In this document: piece by piece, positions 9,288 through 16,455 of the stretch
Numbering within the stretch: the first letter of the stretch is position 1
Layout: each line of letters begins with the position of its first letter
NCBI GenBank assembly: GCA_020686985.1
Contig: JAJEPU010000034.1
Location: forward strand, 1 to 35,729
Direction of reading: 5' to 3'
DNA length: 35,729 nt
DNA from: Brotaphodocola catenula
GTDB lineage: Bacteria > Bacillota > Clostridia > Lachnospirales > Lachnospiraceae
The notes under the pieces: model-generated
The model's input: only the letters and a program-made list of their open reading frames with translations
Told to the model about the DNA's origin: nothing
The model's database searches: none
Made by a program: the position numbers and the translations under genes

Positions 9288-9317
9288 TTGCTTTTTTCTC
9301 TTTTTCTCGTTTATAAT
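9288..9317 (+). promoter_or_regulatory. Promoter of the plus-strand MATE gene
   Basis: TTGCTT (9288-9293), an 18-bp spacer and TATAAT (9312-9317). It is back-to-back with the minus-strand promoter (the -35 boxes are about 12 bp apart), so one bound regulator could act on both. Confidence 0.65.
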
Positions 9318-9373
9318 AGGCTTACGAAAATGGAATTCAAACAAACTCATCAAGAAAAGCCGGCTTTTACAGA

Positions 9374-9424
9374 GCGTGAAATCAGGAGGATTTGCTTATC
9401 CTCACCGATTTCACGCTTTTTTAT
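9374..9424 (+). terminator. Attenuator-like terminator in the leader of the plus-strand MATE gene
   Basis: GCGTGAAATC (9374-9383) pairs perfectly with GATTTCACGC (9407-9416), with an inner GAGGAT (9386-9391)/ATCCTC (9398-9403) stem, followed by TTTTTTATTT. It lies between the promoter (9288-9317) and the ribosome binding site (9460-9465), so the polymerase must pass it to reach the gene. A self-complementary AAAAGCCGGCTTTT lies directly upstream (9355-9368). Confidence 0.75.
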
Positions 9425-9474
9425 TTCCTTTATTTCCGGCTTCGTTCTTGCTGCAAACGAAAGGAGTTTTTGTC

Positions 9475-10845
9475 ATGAACAACACCAAAAACAAACTGGC
9501 AGACATACCAATCCGCCCCCTGCTGTACACAATGGCAGTCCCCCTGATGCTCTCACTTCTCGTCCAGTCTCTCTACAACATCGTCGACAGCATCTTTATC
9601 GCAAGACTTTCGGAGACTGCGTTGACTGCAACCTCCCTCGTCTACTCGATCCAGTTTCTGATGATTGCGATCGGTGTCGGAACCGCGGTCGGTCTAAATG
9701 CCCTGCTCTCTAAAAAAATCGGGCAACATAAGATTGACGAGGCCTGTCAGACTGCGACAACCGGTCTGTTTCTGATGCTTGCAACGGCTCTCATATTCTC
9801 GCTTGTCGGTATCTTCTTCTCGAATGTAATCGCTCAGAATATGACACCCGAACCGGAACTTCAGGAACTTTGCAGACAATACCTCTCGATCAACCTCGTC
9901 TACTGTGAGGGTATTTTCCTTCAAACTTACGGTCAGCGTCTGCTTCAGGCAGTTGGAGATACCGTGCTTTCGATGTTCTCCCTGATTATCGGCGCGATCC
10001 TGAATATCATTCTCGACCCGATCATGATCTTCGGTCTGTTTGGCTGTCCTGCAATGGGAATCCGGGGTGCAGCCATTGCGACCGTCATCGGACAAATCGC
10101 CGGTGCAATCTCTGCACTCCTCTTTAACCGCTTCAAAAATCCGCTGATTCATGTCCGTTTCCGCGGTTACCGATTCAACTGGCAGGATGTCCGCGACATC
10201 TATCGCGTCGGACTCCCCACGATCGTCATGCAGGCGATCGGAAGTCTGATGACGTTCGCTGTCAACCATCTCCTTCTTGAGATTTCGACCACAGCCGTCG
10301 CTTTCTTTGGAATCTACTACAAGCTCCAAAACTTCCTGATGATGCCAATCAACGGTCTCGGACAGGCAGGAATCCCGATTGTCGGCTACAACTACGGCGC
10401 AAAAAATATCTCCCGCATCCGCAAAACCTGGCAGATTTTGCTCCCCACCGGCGCAGGTCTTGCCCTGTGTGGAACCGTGCTTTTCTGGCTTTTCCCCGCT
10501 CAACTGCTGACCCTCTTTTCCGCAAACGCCCAAATGTTGGCACTCGGCATCCCTGCACTCAGAATCATCTCCGTCTCTTTCGTCTTTGCCTCAATCACGA
10601 TTCTTTGCGGATATTTTGCCTCCGGACTTGGAAACGGAGTCGTCAACATGATCAGCGCGGGAATCCGCCAGTTTGTTCTTCTGATCCCCTGTCTTTCCTT
10701 CCTAATCAGAACCATTGGGCTCTCGCACGCCTGGTACGCATTCTGGATCGCAGAAGTTTTCGCCTGCGCTTACAGCTTCACGAGCTCCCACCGTCTGCTG
10801 AAAACGACGATAAATGCCTGCTCAAACAACAGCGCACACAAATAA
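9475..10845 (+). CDS. MATE family efflux transporter
   Basis: A 456-residue, 12-helix MATE exporter beginning MNNTKNKLADIPIRPLLYTM, with the conserved LLVQSLYNIVDSIFIARL segment. It is clearly a paralogue of the divergent MATE gene at 7627-8994. I use the ATG at 9475 behind GAAAGGAG; the frame stays open upstream, but that stretch is the terminator-bearing leader. The gene ends at 10845 and a bidirectional terminator lies about 115 bp downstream. The substrate cannot be told from sequence. Control by transcription attenuation is inferred from the leader. Confidence 0.93.
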   Translation: MNNTKNKLADIPIRPLLYTMAVPLMLSLLVQSLYNIVDSIFIARLSETALTATSLVYSIQFLMIAIGVGTAVGLNALLSKKIGQHKIDEACQTATTGLFLMLATALIFSLVGIFFSNVIAQNMTPEPELQELCRQYLSINLVYCEGIFLQTYGQRLLQAVGDTVLSMFSLIIGAILNIILDPIMIFGLFGCPAMGIRGAAIATVIGQIAGAISALLFNRFKNPLIHVRFRGYRFNWQDVRDIYRVGLPTIVMQAIGSLMTFAVNHLLLEISTTAVAFFGIYYKLQNFLMMPINGLGQAGIPIVGYNYGAKNISRIRKTWQILLPTGAGLALCGTVLFWLFPAQLLTLFSANAQMLALGIPALRIISVSFVFASITILCGYFASGLGNGVVNMISAGIRQFVLLIPCLSFLIRTIGLSHAWYAFWIAEVFACAYSFTSSHRLLKTTINACSNNSAHK

Positions 10846-10960
10846 AAACAGAGAAGCGCAATAACTCTAATAAAAATACGTCAACAAAGCTGACCAGAAT
10901 CATACGTCCAATCGATGCTTGCGCCGACTTGAACTCATAAAGAAACGGTTCTGTACAGAA

Positions 10961-11018
10961 AAACAGGGAACAAGCTTTAAACCATCGTGTCTGATTAAAA
11001 GCTCGTTCCCTGTTTCTA
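10961..11018. terminator. Bidirectional terminator between MATE and carD-like genes
   Basis: AAACAGGGAAC with AGCTTT (10961-10978) pairs with AAAGCTcGTTCCCTGTTT (10998-11015). T-rich tails are present on the minus strand (TTTTTC) and, more weakly, on the plus strand (TTTCTATTT). It serves two convergent genes. Confidence 0.85.
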
Positions 11019-11049
11019 TTTCACAGCATATATTGTCACAGATATACAG

Positions 11050-11571
11050 CTACTCATTCTCGCGATTTTTCTCCATAAATGCCACAATCACTTCATAGAC
11101 TTCTTCCCTTGATTTTCCGAGAGCTGTTCCCAGTTCCATATACAACAGCTTCTCTGCCATCTGAAAGTATTTCTCATCCGTCTGCGTTGCTTTTTTCCCC
11201 TGCTCCATTCTCGTTCGCTTGCGCCAGTAGATCATCTTGATGATCGAAATCAACGCTTCCGGGTCATTCTGCCTGACTGCCTCTTTATATTTCTGCTCCC
11301 GGGTCTTCTCATTGTCGATCCACATCGCCTCAATCTCCGGAATCCGCTCAATGAACTTCCATGCCTCCTCTGCCGTCATGCACGGACGCAGACTCGTCTC
11401 CGAAGCTGAGACCGGGACATAAATCTTCTCCTGAAGATTATCTAACGGAACCAACCGATAATATAATTTCTTACTGTCCGCTCCACTCATTTCCAGATGC
11501 AAAATTTCTTCGACTCTGCACACCCCGGTGATCGGTTTAACAACAAATTCTCCTGTCTGATATTCACGCAT
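11050..11571 (-). CDS. CarD family transcriptional regulator
   Basis: A 173-residue protein. The N-terminus YQTGEFVVKPITGVCRVEEI is the RNA-polymerase-binding Tudor-like domain shared by CarD and TRCF. An all-helical C-terminal half (from about residue 75) corresponds to the DNA-contacting part. Members bind the polymerase beta subunit and tune open-complex stability rather than recognising a specific operator. ATG 11571 follows GGAGGGG; an in-frame start 18 codons upstream lies over the promoter and is rejected. The C-terminus is charged (MEKNRENE). Confidence 0.88.
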   Translation of the reverse strand: MREYQTGEFVVKPITGVCRVEEILHLEMSGADSKKLYYRLVPLDNLQEKIYVPVSASETSLRPCMTAEEAWKFIERIPEIEAMWIDNEKTREQKYKEAVRQNDPEALISIIKMIYWRKRTRMEQGKKATQTDEKYFQMAEKLLYMELGTALGKSREEVYEVIVAFMEKNRENE

Positions 11572-11596
11572 ATAACCCCTCCATTCTACTACTTCT

Positions 11597-11625
11597 ATTA
11601 TAATTCTTCTTTTTCTTTCCTTCAA
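11597..11625 (-). promoter_or_regulatory. Promoter of the carD-like gene
   Basis: TTGAAG (11625-11620), a 17-bp spacer and TATAAT (11602-11597). This gives a short leader of about 20 nt before ATG 11571. Confidence 0.65.
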
Positions 11626-11696
11626 AAGCGATTTTTCATAAAAATAAAGGGGCTCTGCCTGCGCATTCTCACCAAATTTTGTCTGAATCTGCCCAA

Positions 11697-13205
11697 TTAC
11701 TCCAAATTAAGTCGATACAATTTCTGGTACTTATCTTTCAAATAGTTCACATAGTAGTGTGGATTGAAATCCTCTCCCGTCATATCACGGATAATCTCGG
11801 CACTGGTCTTCATCTTGCCGAAACGATGAACATGCTCTCTCAAATATTCACGGATCACCTCGAGTTTGCCAGTCTCAAGCAGTCCGTCGACATCCATCTG
11901 TGTGCGCATATAGGCATACATCTGTGCACCAAACGCACTTCCAAGCGCATACGACGGGAAATATCCAAATGAGCCCTGCGCCCAGTGAATATCCTGAAGC
12001 ACACCCTCGGCATCATTTGCAGGACGGATGCCAAGGTACTTCTCATAGAGATCGCCCCAGAGTTTCGGCAATTCCCGCACATCGAGATCTTCCTCAATCA
12101 GCTTTTTCTCAAGTTCATAGCGCACAAGCACATGAAGACTGTACGTCAGCTCATCTGCCTCCGTGCGGATCAGCCCCGGCTGTACTTTATTAATTGCCCG
12201 AACAAACATTTCACGTCCAACTCCGCGCAGTTCCTCCGGGAAGAGCTCTTTGAGTTTGCCGTAGAGCGGAACCCAAAACGCTTCACTGCGCCCGATCAGA
12301 TTTTCAAAGAAACGTGACTGAGACTCGTGCATCCCCATCGAAGCGCCCTGTCCAACAAGTGTCTGCGTCAATTCATCTGCAATTCCCATCTCATAAACTG
12401 CATGACCGGATTCATGGATCACAGAAAATAGCGAACTGTCAACGCGATCCTTGTAGTGTGTTGTGATTCTCACATCATGGTTGTGCAGATTTGTCGTAAA
12501 CGGATGCGCACTCGTCGCAAGCACACCCTTCTTGAAATCAAATCCCACATATTTTGCGAGAAATTCCCCGAGTTCTCTCTGTTTGTCTTCGTCGTACTCC
12601 CCGCTCAAAAACGAGTCGTCGATCGATACAGAATCCGCGTTCATCACCTGATGCAGAAGTGGAACAATCTCCTTCCTCAGAAGCTCAAAGAACGGATCGA
12701 GATGTGCCATATCAAATCCCTTCTCGTAGGTGTCAAGCATCACATCATAGAGTTTCTGTCCCTCTTTCGCCTGATATCCGGCAAACTTTTTCTGCCAAAA
12801 CACAATCTTCTCGAGTGTCGGCGCAAAGCTCTCGAAGTCATTCTCCTTTCGCGCCTTCGCACAGATCCGCGCAGAATCTGCGACGAGCTCCTGATAAGCG
12901 CGGTATTCTCTCGGCGGAATGCATGCAAGTCGGTCAAGCTCTTCCTTTGCCTCGCGGATCACGGCGCGATCGACATCCGTATTCTCTTCGCCCGGAACAT
13001 TTTCCTGCTCCGCTTCCTCAAGAAGTTCTCTCATCTGAGGATCGGTCATGACCTCCTGATAAGCCTCCGACAAAATTCCCTGCACGCGAGCCGTGTACGG
13101 TCCCGCTTCCTCAGGAGCTAATGTCTCATTATCCCACTCAAAAAGTGTCAGCGCCGTCTGGTAAGCCATCGCGCGCTCCAATCTCTTTTCCAGTTCTTTT
13201 CTCAT
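11697..13205 (-). CDS. M32 family metallocarboxypeptidase
   Basis: A 502-residue zinc carboxypeptidase of the Taq/Pfu carboxypeptidase family, removing C-terminal residues from peptides in the cytoplasm. All family motifs are readable: HPF (234-236), DVRITT (about 244-249), HESGH (264-268; the two zinc His and catalytic Glu265), HESQS (293-297), IRTEADELTY in the C-terminal third, and GVLQDIHW near residue 406. The length is standard. The start follows GGTGG about 11 nt upstream. It is followed by carD after 125 bp, where a carD promoter is found, so the two are probably separate units. Confidence 0.95.
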   Translation of the reverse strand: MRKELEKRLERAMAYQTALTLFEWDNETLAPEEAGPYTARVQGILSEAYQEVMTDPQMRELLEEAEQENVPGEENTDVDRAVIREAKEELDRLACIPPREYRAYQELVADSARICAKARKENDFESFAPTLEKIVFWQKKFAGYQAKEGQKLYDVMLDTYEKGFDMAHLDPFFELLRKEIVPLLHQVMNADSVSIDDSFLSGEYDEDKQRELGEFLAKYVGFDFKKGVLATSAHPFTTNLHNHDVRITTHYKDRVDSSLFSVIHESGHAVYEMGIADELTQTLVGQGASMGMHESQSRFFENLIGRSEAFWVPLYGKLKELFPEELRGVGREMFVRAINKVQPGLIRTEADELTYSLHVLVRYELEKKLIEEDLDVRELPKLWGDLYEKYLGIRPANDAEGVLQDIHWAQGSFGYFPSYALGSAFGAQMYAYMRTQMDVDGLLETGKLEVIREYLREHVHRFGKMKTSAEIIRDMTGEDFNPHYYVNYLKDKYQKLYRLNLE

Positions 13206-13287
13206 AATAATTTACACCACCGTTCTGTTTTTTATATTAATTATCAGTCTTGCGTTCCTGCTCTTTTTTTGCTTTCTTTTCCTGATT

Positions 13288-13329
13288 ACTCTTTCTTTAT
13301 CATTCTTTCTTTATCATTCTTTCTTTGAT
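13288..13329. repeat. 14-bp tandem repeat, about 3 units
   Basis: The unit ATTCTTTCTTTATC occurs at 13302-13315, with near copies just before (13288-13301) and after (13316-13329). The array lies immediately behind the stop codon of the ABC-ATPase gene, in the gap before the M32 gene. It looks like simple slippage. Confidence 0.7.
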
Positions 13330-15257
13330 TATCCACGGAAACGACTCATCGCCGAGAAGATCTCCTGTTTTCTTGGCTTTGCCAGTCCACACGGCACATA
13401 GGAGCCTGAAAACGCACTCCATCCTTTTTTCTCAAGCGTCTCCGAGAGGATCTCCACAACCTGTCGCAGACTGCGCCGTCCGTCAATCACCTGCTCAAGC
13501 GCATATCTCAAAAGACTTGCGAGTGCCGTATTCTGCTCCGGATCTGCAAGCTGTTCGACAAAACGCATCTCCACACTCTCGCGGTCAATCGAAAAGGAAT
13601 CTGTGCCTGAAGAGCGGATCTTGCTCCCGCGCCCAGATTTCTGCTCGCCTTTCTGATCTTTCGATCCTCTCGCTCCAAATCTGCTGTCCTCTGAATTTCG
13701 ATCCACGCTCTGCCCATCGTACTCATCTCTATTTTCTATGTGGTTTGTATTTCGTCCTCTTCCACCTCGCCCATACTTTTCCTCATATGCACGAACAGTT
13801 GAAGCCGGCTTCGTCGCACCTGACTGTTTTCCCGCCTTAAATGCCTGATCAAATGCCGGAACCACAAATCCCGGTGCCTGTGTTCTCGGCGCTTTGTGCG
13901 CTTTACAGAGTTCTTTCACACGCTCCGTAATATCCACAGGGCGGTAAGCATCCATCTGGATCACCTGATCGGCGATATAGAAGAATGCGCCGGAACTTCC
14001 CGCAACAAGGATCGTCGAGACTCCCGCCTTCTCGTAAAGATCACGGGCACGCTCAAGAAACGGCGTGATCGGCTCTTTCTCCCGGCTGATCACCTCCTGC
14101 ATAAACTCATCGCGCACCATAAAGTTCGTTGCTGAGGTATCCTCATCAATCAGGAAAAGACGGCTTCCTGCCTCAAGACCTTCGATCACAGCCCCTGCCT
14201 GTGAGGTACTTCCACTTGCATCCTGCGTCGAAAATGTCCTTGTGTTTTTTCCATTCGGAAGATCGTTGATAAACATCGAAATATCGAGATTTCGGATGAA
14301 TCTTCCCTCTTCCGCACGCAGTTTGACTGCGGTATCCTCCGTGATCACAAACTCGCGTCCATCACCTGCAATGTGGTTGTAAACACCCATCTGAAGCGCG
14401 AACAACAGCGTTGATTTTCCGTGATAACCACCTCCGACAATCAGCGTGATTCCCTCCGGCACTGCCATTCCGGAAATCTCCCCGCGGTGAGGCAGAGTAA
14501 ATGTCCGGCGCATCGTCTTTGGCGACTCAAACGGTACACTCTCTTTCATCGGCAGATCCGAGATTCCACTCTTTCTTGGAAGAATCGAGCCATCTGCGAC
14601 AAACGCCATCAAATGTTCCTTTCTCAAAATCTCTCTCATCTCGTGCTGATCCTCTGATAGAAAGACTGTCTCCTCCACCTGTTTTTTATTCAGATTTCGA
14701 TAGAAAAAACTGCGCTCCACACACTTTGGCAGAAAATCAAACAGAATTTTCTCAAGACCTCCTGCATCGATCGTCCGCCCAAATGCCGGAAAACCGACAT
14801 GGAAACGAGCCGTCAGCTTTCTCTCTCCGATCTCACACGCGCTTCTCTCAAGCACTTCCTGCCCGCAACGGCTGATCGAAATCAGTCCGCTCTTTCCTGA
14901 TCCCCTCGTCTTAAAATTGTAAGACTCAATCTGCCCCGCAAACTGACGAATCAGAAAATCCTCGAGCGCGATTCTCATAAACGGCTTTGCGAGGTACTCC
15001 GCCGGAAAACCTGCTTTTCCAAGCTCCACTTCCACATGAACACTTGACGGTGACGCAAACGGATCGCCCTGCACATGATCGATGACAAGATCATACGTTC
15101 CAAATGAATACGCGCCCACAAGCGACTTGTACGCCGGATAACTCTTGTGATCCATCGCCCGCAACATTGTGCGCAAATCATTCGATGTTTTTCCCGCTCC
15201 CTTATTCCATGATCTATTCGCTTCTTTACTTGGCAGCCTTCTTGATGATTCCTGCAT
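13329..15257 (-). CDS. Predicted ABC-class ATPase family protein (ABC-ATPase domain)
   Basis: A 642-residue soluble protein of the predicted ABC-class ATPase family, whose cellular role is not established. The Walker A variant GGGYHGKST (275-283), the signature-like STQDASGSTSQAG (about 343-355) and Walker B LFLIDEDTS (367-375) follow the family pattern. The N-terminal 250 residues (SYPAYKSLVGAYSF..., FHVGFPAFGR) are also family-specific. Residues about 490-555 are a low-complexity Gly/Arg/Ser/Asp-rich insert before the conserved C-terminal part. ATG 15257 follows ATAGGAGAA. No partner gene is obvious; the surrounding genes are unrelated. Confidence 0.85.
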   Translation of the reverse strand: MQESSRRLPSKEANRSWNKGAGKTSNDLRTMLRAMDHKSYPAYKSLVGAYSFGTYDLVIDHVQGDPFASPSSVHVEVELGKAGFPAEYLAKPFMRIALEDFLIRQFAGQIESYNFKTRGSGKSGLISISRCGQEVLERSACEIGERKLTARFHVGFPAFGRTIDAGGLEKILFDFLPKCVERSFFYRNLNKKQVEETVFLSEDQHEMREILRKEHLMAFVADGSILPRKSGISDLPMKESVPFESPKTMRRTFTLPHRGEISGMAVPEGITLIVGGGYHGKSTLLFALQMGVYNHIAGDGREFVITEDTAVKLRAEEGRFIRNLDISMFINDLPNGKNTRTFSTQDASGSTSQAGAVIEGLEAGSRLFLIDEDTSATNFMVRDEFMQEVISREKEPITPFLERARDLYEKAGVSTILVAGSSGAFFYIADQVIQMDAYRPVDITERVKELCKAHKAPRTQAPGFVVPAFDQAFKAGKQSGATKPASTVRAYEEKYGRGGRGRNTNHIENRDEYDGQSVDRNSEDSRFGARGSKDQKGEQKSGRGSKIRSSGTDSFSIDRESVEMRFVEQLADPEQNTALASLLRYALEQVIDGRRSLRQVVEILSETLEKKGWSAFSGSYVPCGLAKPRKQEIFSAMSRFRG

Positions 15258-15441
15258 AATCTATTCTCCTATAACACCAAATTTTTGAAATCTCACTAAA
15301 TCTCATTTTTTAAGATCTAAAACGCTAAATTTTTATACACTCCGCGAGCGTCAACTTGAATTTCTAAATTTCTTTTTATCAATCTCATGAATTCTATTTT
15401 TCAAAAACCTAAGATGCCAAATTTGTATACCAGAGACGTAA

Positions 15442-15560
15442 GACGAGAAAGTCACTGCAAACCCGTGTGAGACGTCGGTGTTTAGACTGCGATTTTTGCA
15501 GTCTTACGCACCGCTACGTCGAACCCGGAGCGAGAGCGCGTTTGCAGGACTTTACTCGTC
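15442..15560. repeat. 119-bp imperfect palindrome
   Basis: GACGAG-AAAGTC-CTGCAAAC (from 15442) is mirrored by GTTTGCAG-GACTTTA-CTCGTC (ending 15560). Next inside, GACGTCGGTG (15471-15480) pairs with CACCGCTACGTC (15509-15520). The centre is a perfect hairpin AGACTGC (15484-15490)/GCAGTCT (15498-15504) with a GATTTTT loop. The whole could fold as one long stem. No flanking duplication is seen. The rest of the 15258-15646 gap is AT-rich, with a loose direct repeat (GCTAAATTTTTATAC and GCCAAATTTGTATAC). Confidence 0.6.
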
Positions 15561-15589
15561 GGCGGAGCGCATTTAAAGCTACACGAAAC

Positions 15590-15623
15590 ACGAAAAAACA
15601 GCACCCCGGATATCCGGAGTGCC
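15590..15623 (-). terminator. Terminator downstream of the NUDIX gene
   Basis: On the minus strand GCACTCCGGATATCCGGGGTGC (15622-15601; stem GCAC-CCGG/CCGG-GTGC around a central AT palindrome) is followed by TGTTTTTTCG. It lies 24 bp past the NUDIX stop codon. Confidence 0.8.
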
Positions 15624-15646
15624 GTTCCTGTTCCTGCACAGTCGTA

Positions 15647-16099
15647 TCAGAAGTATTTCTTACTTCCCCAGAGGTTGGCTTTTTTCAGATCCAGATATTC
15701 GTTGTAGGCTTTCTCCAAAATCTGCTTCTCATTAGAAAACTTGAGCAGATGGTACGCCTCATAAAACTTGTAATACCCAGAATCCACAAAATGCTCTTCG
15801 CGTTGTGGCTTGCTGTAATAACTGTCCGCCATCATCAGATACCAGTGCACATCCTTCTCCACCATATCCTGCGGGGTGTTGAACGAGTAAGAACTCTTTC
15901 CGATGTACTTGATGATGGAAGCGCTGACACCCGTTTCTTCCTTTACTTCCCGAAGTGCCGTCTCCTTATACTCTTCTCCTGCTTCCACAGTGCCCTTAGG
16001 CAGAACCCAGCCCTCATACTTATTCTTGTAATTCTTGTAGAGAACCAGAATCTTACCGCGAAATATCACCACACCTCCACAGCTCGTTGCTTCTATCAT
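15647..16099 (-). CDS. NUDIX hydrolase
   Basis: A 150-residue hydrolase of nucleoside diphosphates linked to other groups. The Nudix box is complete, running from GTVEAGEEY through REVKEETG (about residues 42-64), with the metal-binding Glu residues of REVKEE. The upstream strand GGVVIFRGKILVLYKNY and VLPKG are typical. I start at ATG 16099 behind GGCAGGAGGA; a frame-open start 17 codons upstream lacks a binding site. It is monocistronic, with its own promoter and terminator. The substrate cannot be assigned. Confidence 0.9.
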   Translation of the reverse strand: MIEATSCGGVVIFRGKILVLYKNYKNKYEGWVLPKGTVEAGEEYKETALREVKEETGVSASIIKYIGKSSYSFNTPQDMVEKDVHWYLMMADSYYSKPQREEHFVDSGYYKFYEAYHLLKFSNEKQILEKAYNEYLDLKKANLWGSKKYF

Positions 16100-16222
16100 T
16101 GCAATTCCTCCTGCCCAGCCACGCATTCTGCGTCGCTTTGGTGTGTCCAATTAGACCGCCTGCAATCACTCAAAAAATATAAAATGATACCATAAAACTA
16201 TAAAATGATTGCGATTGGTTTT

Positions 16223-16251
16223 AGTATAACTCGTATTTGCAGAAGTTGCAA
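16223..16251 (-). promoter_or_regulatory. Promoter of the NUDIX gene
   Basis: TTGCAA (16251-16246), a 17-bp spacer and TATACT (16228-16223). The predicted leader is about 115 nt and contains two TATAAAATGAT repeats. Confidence 0.65.
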
Positions 16252-16266
16252 GTTGAAGTTCTGCTT

Positions 16267-16291
16267 GTTACTGTTCACGCGCCCTACAAAC
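16267..16291 (+). repeat. Partial GTTAC element (first hairpin arm)
   Basis: Starts GTTACTGTTCACGCGCCC like the complete copy at 22885, but is cut at AAAC where the 27-bp direct repeat (from 16283) takes over. Confidence 0.5.
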
Positions 16292-16455
16292 TTTACCTCG
16301 AGAACCACTGTTACAGTTCATGCAAAGCACAAACTGTAACAGGATTTTGCCGATGCTTCGCATCCTAAATCGGCAAAATCTGCTTCCACCACCTTATCTT
16401 ACGGCACTTTCGGTTCCAAAAGTGCCTACCTACAAACTTTACCTCGAGAACCACT
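16283..16455 (+). mobile_element. Composite GTTAC element (copy A) within 27-bp direct repeats
   Basis: A perfect 27-bp direct repeat (16283-16309 and 16429-16455) flanks 119 bp (16310-16428) made of three hairpins: GTTACAGTT/AACTGTAAC, GATTTTGCCGAT/ATCGGCAAAATC and GGCACTTT/AAAAGTGCC. The right repeat covers the last five codons and stop of the PBP gene, so the left copy is a detached duplicate of the gene's tail. Same family as 22885-23017 and 30918-31041. It fills most of the 16100-16438 gap, with the NUDIX promoter in the remainder. Confidence 0.75.

Noticed and set aside
8995-9474. T-box, guanidine or preQ1 riboswitch in the MATE leaders
   Set aside because: The hallmark T-box sequence, ACGR loops or other class-defining motifs were not found by eye.
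9694-10533. 279-codon open frame on the minus strand inside the MATE gene
   Set aside because: It lies antisense to a clear MATE gene, is highly charged with no recognisable domain, and has no binding site or promoter.
12456-13121. 221-codon plus-strand frame opposite the M32 peptidase
   Set aside because: Shadow of a fully conserved M32 gene; no binding site and no family resemblance.
15505-15540. GGTTCGA on the minus strand, like a tRNA T-loop
   Set aside because: No acceptor stem, anticodon arm or CCA-type end could be built; it is part of the palindrome at 15442-15560.
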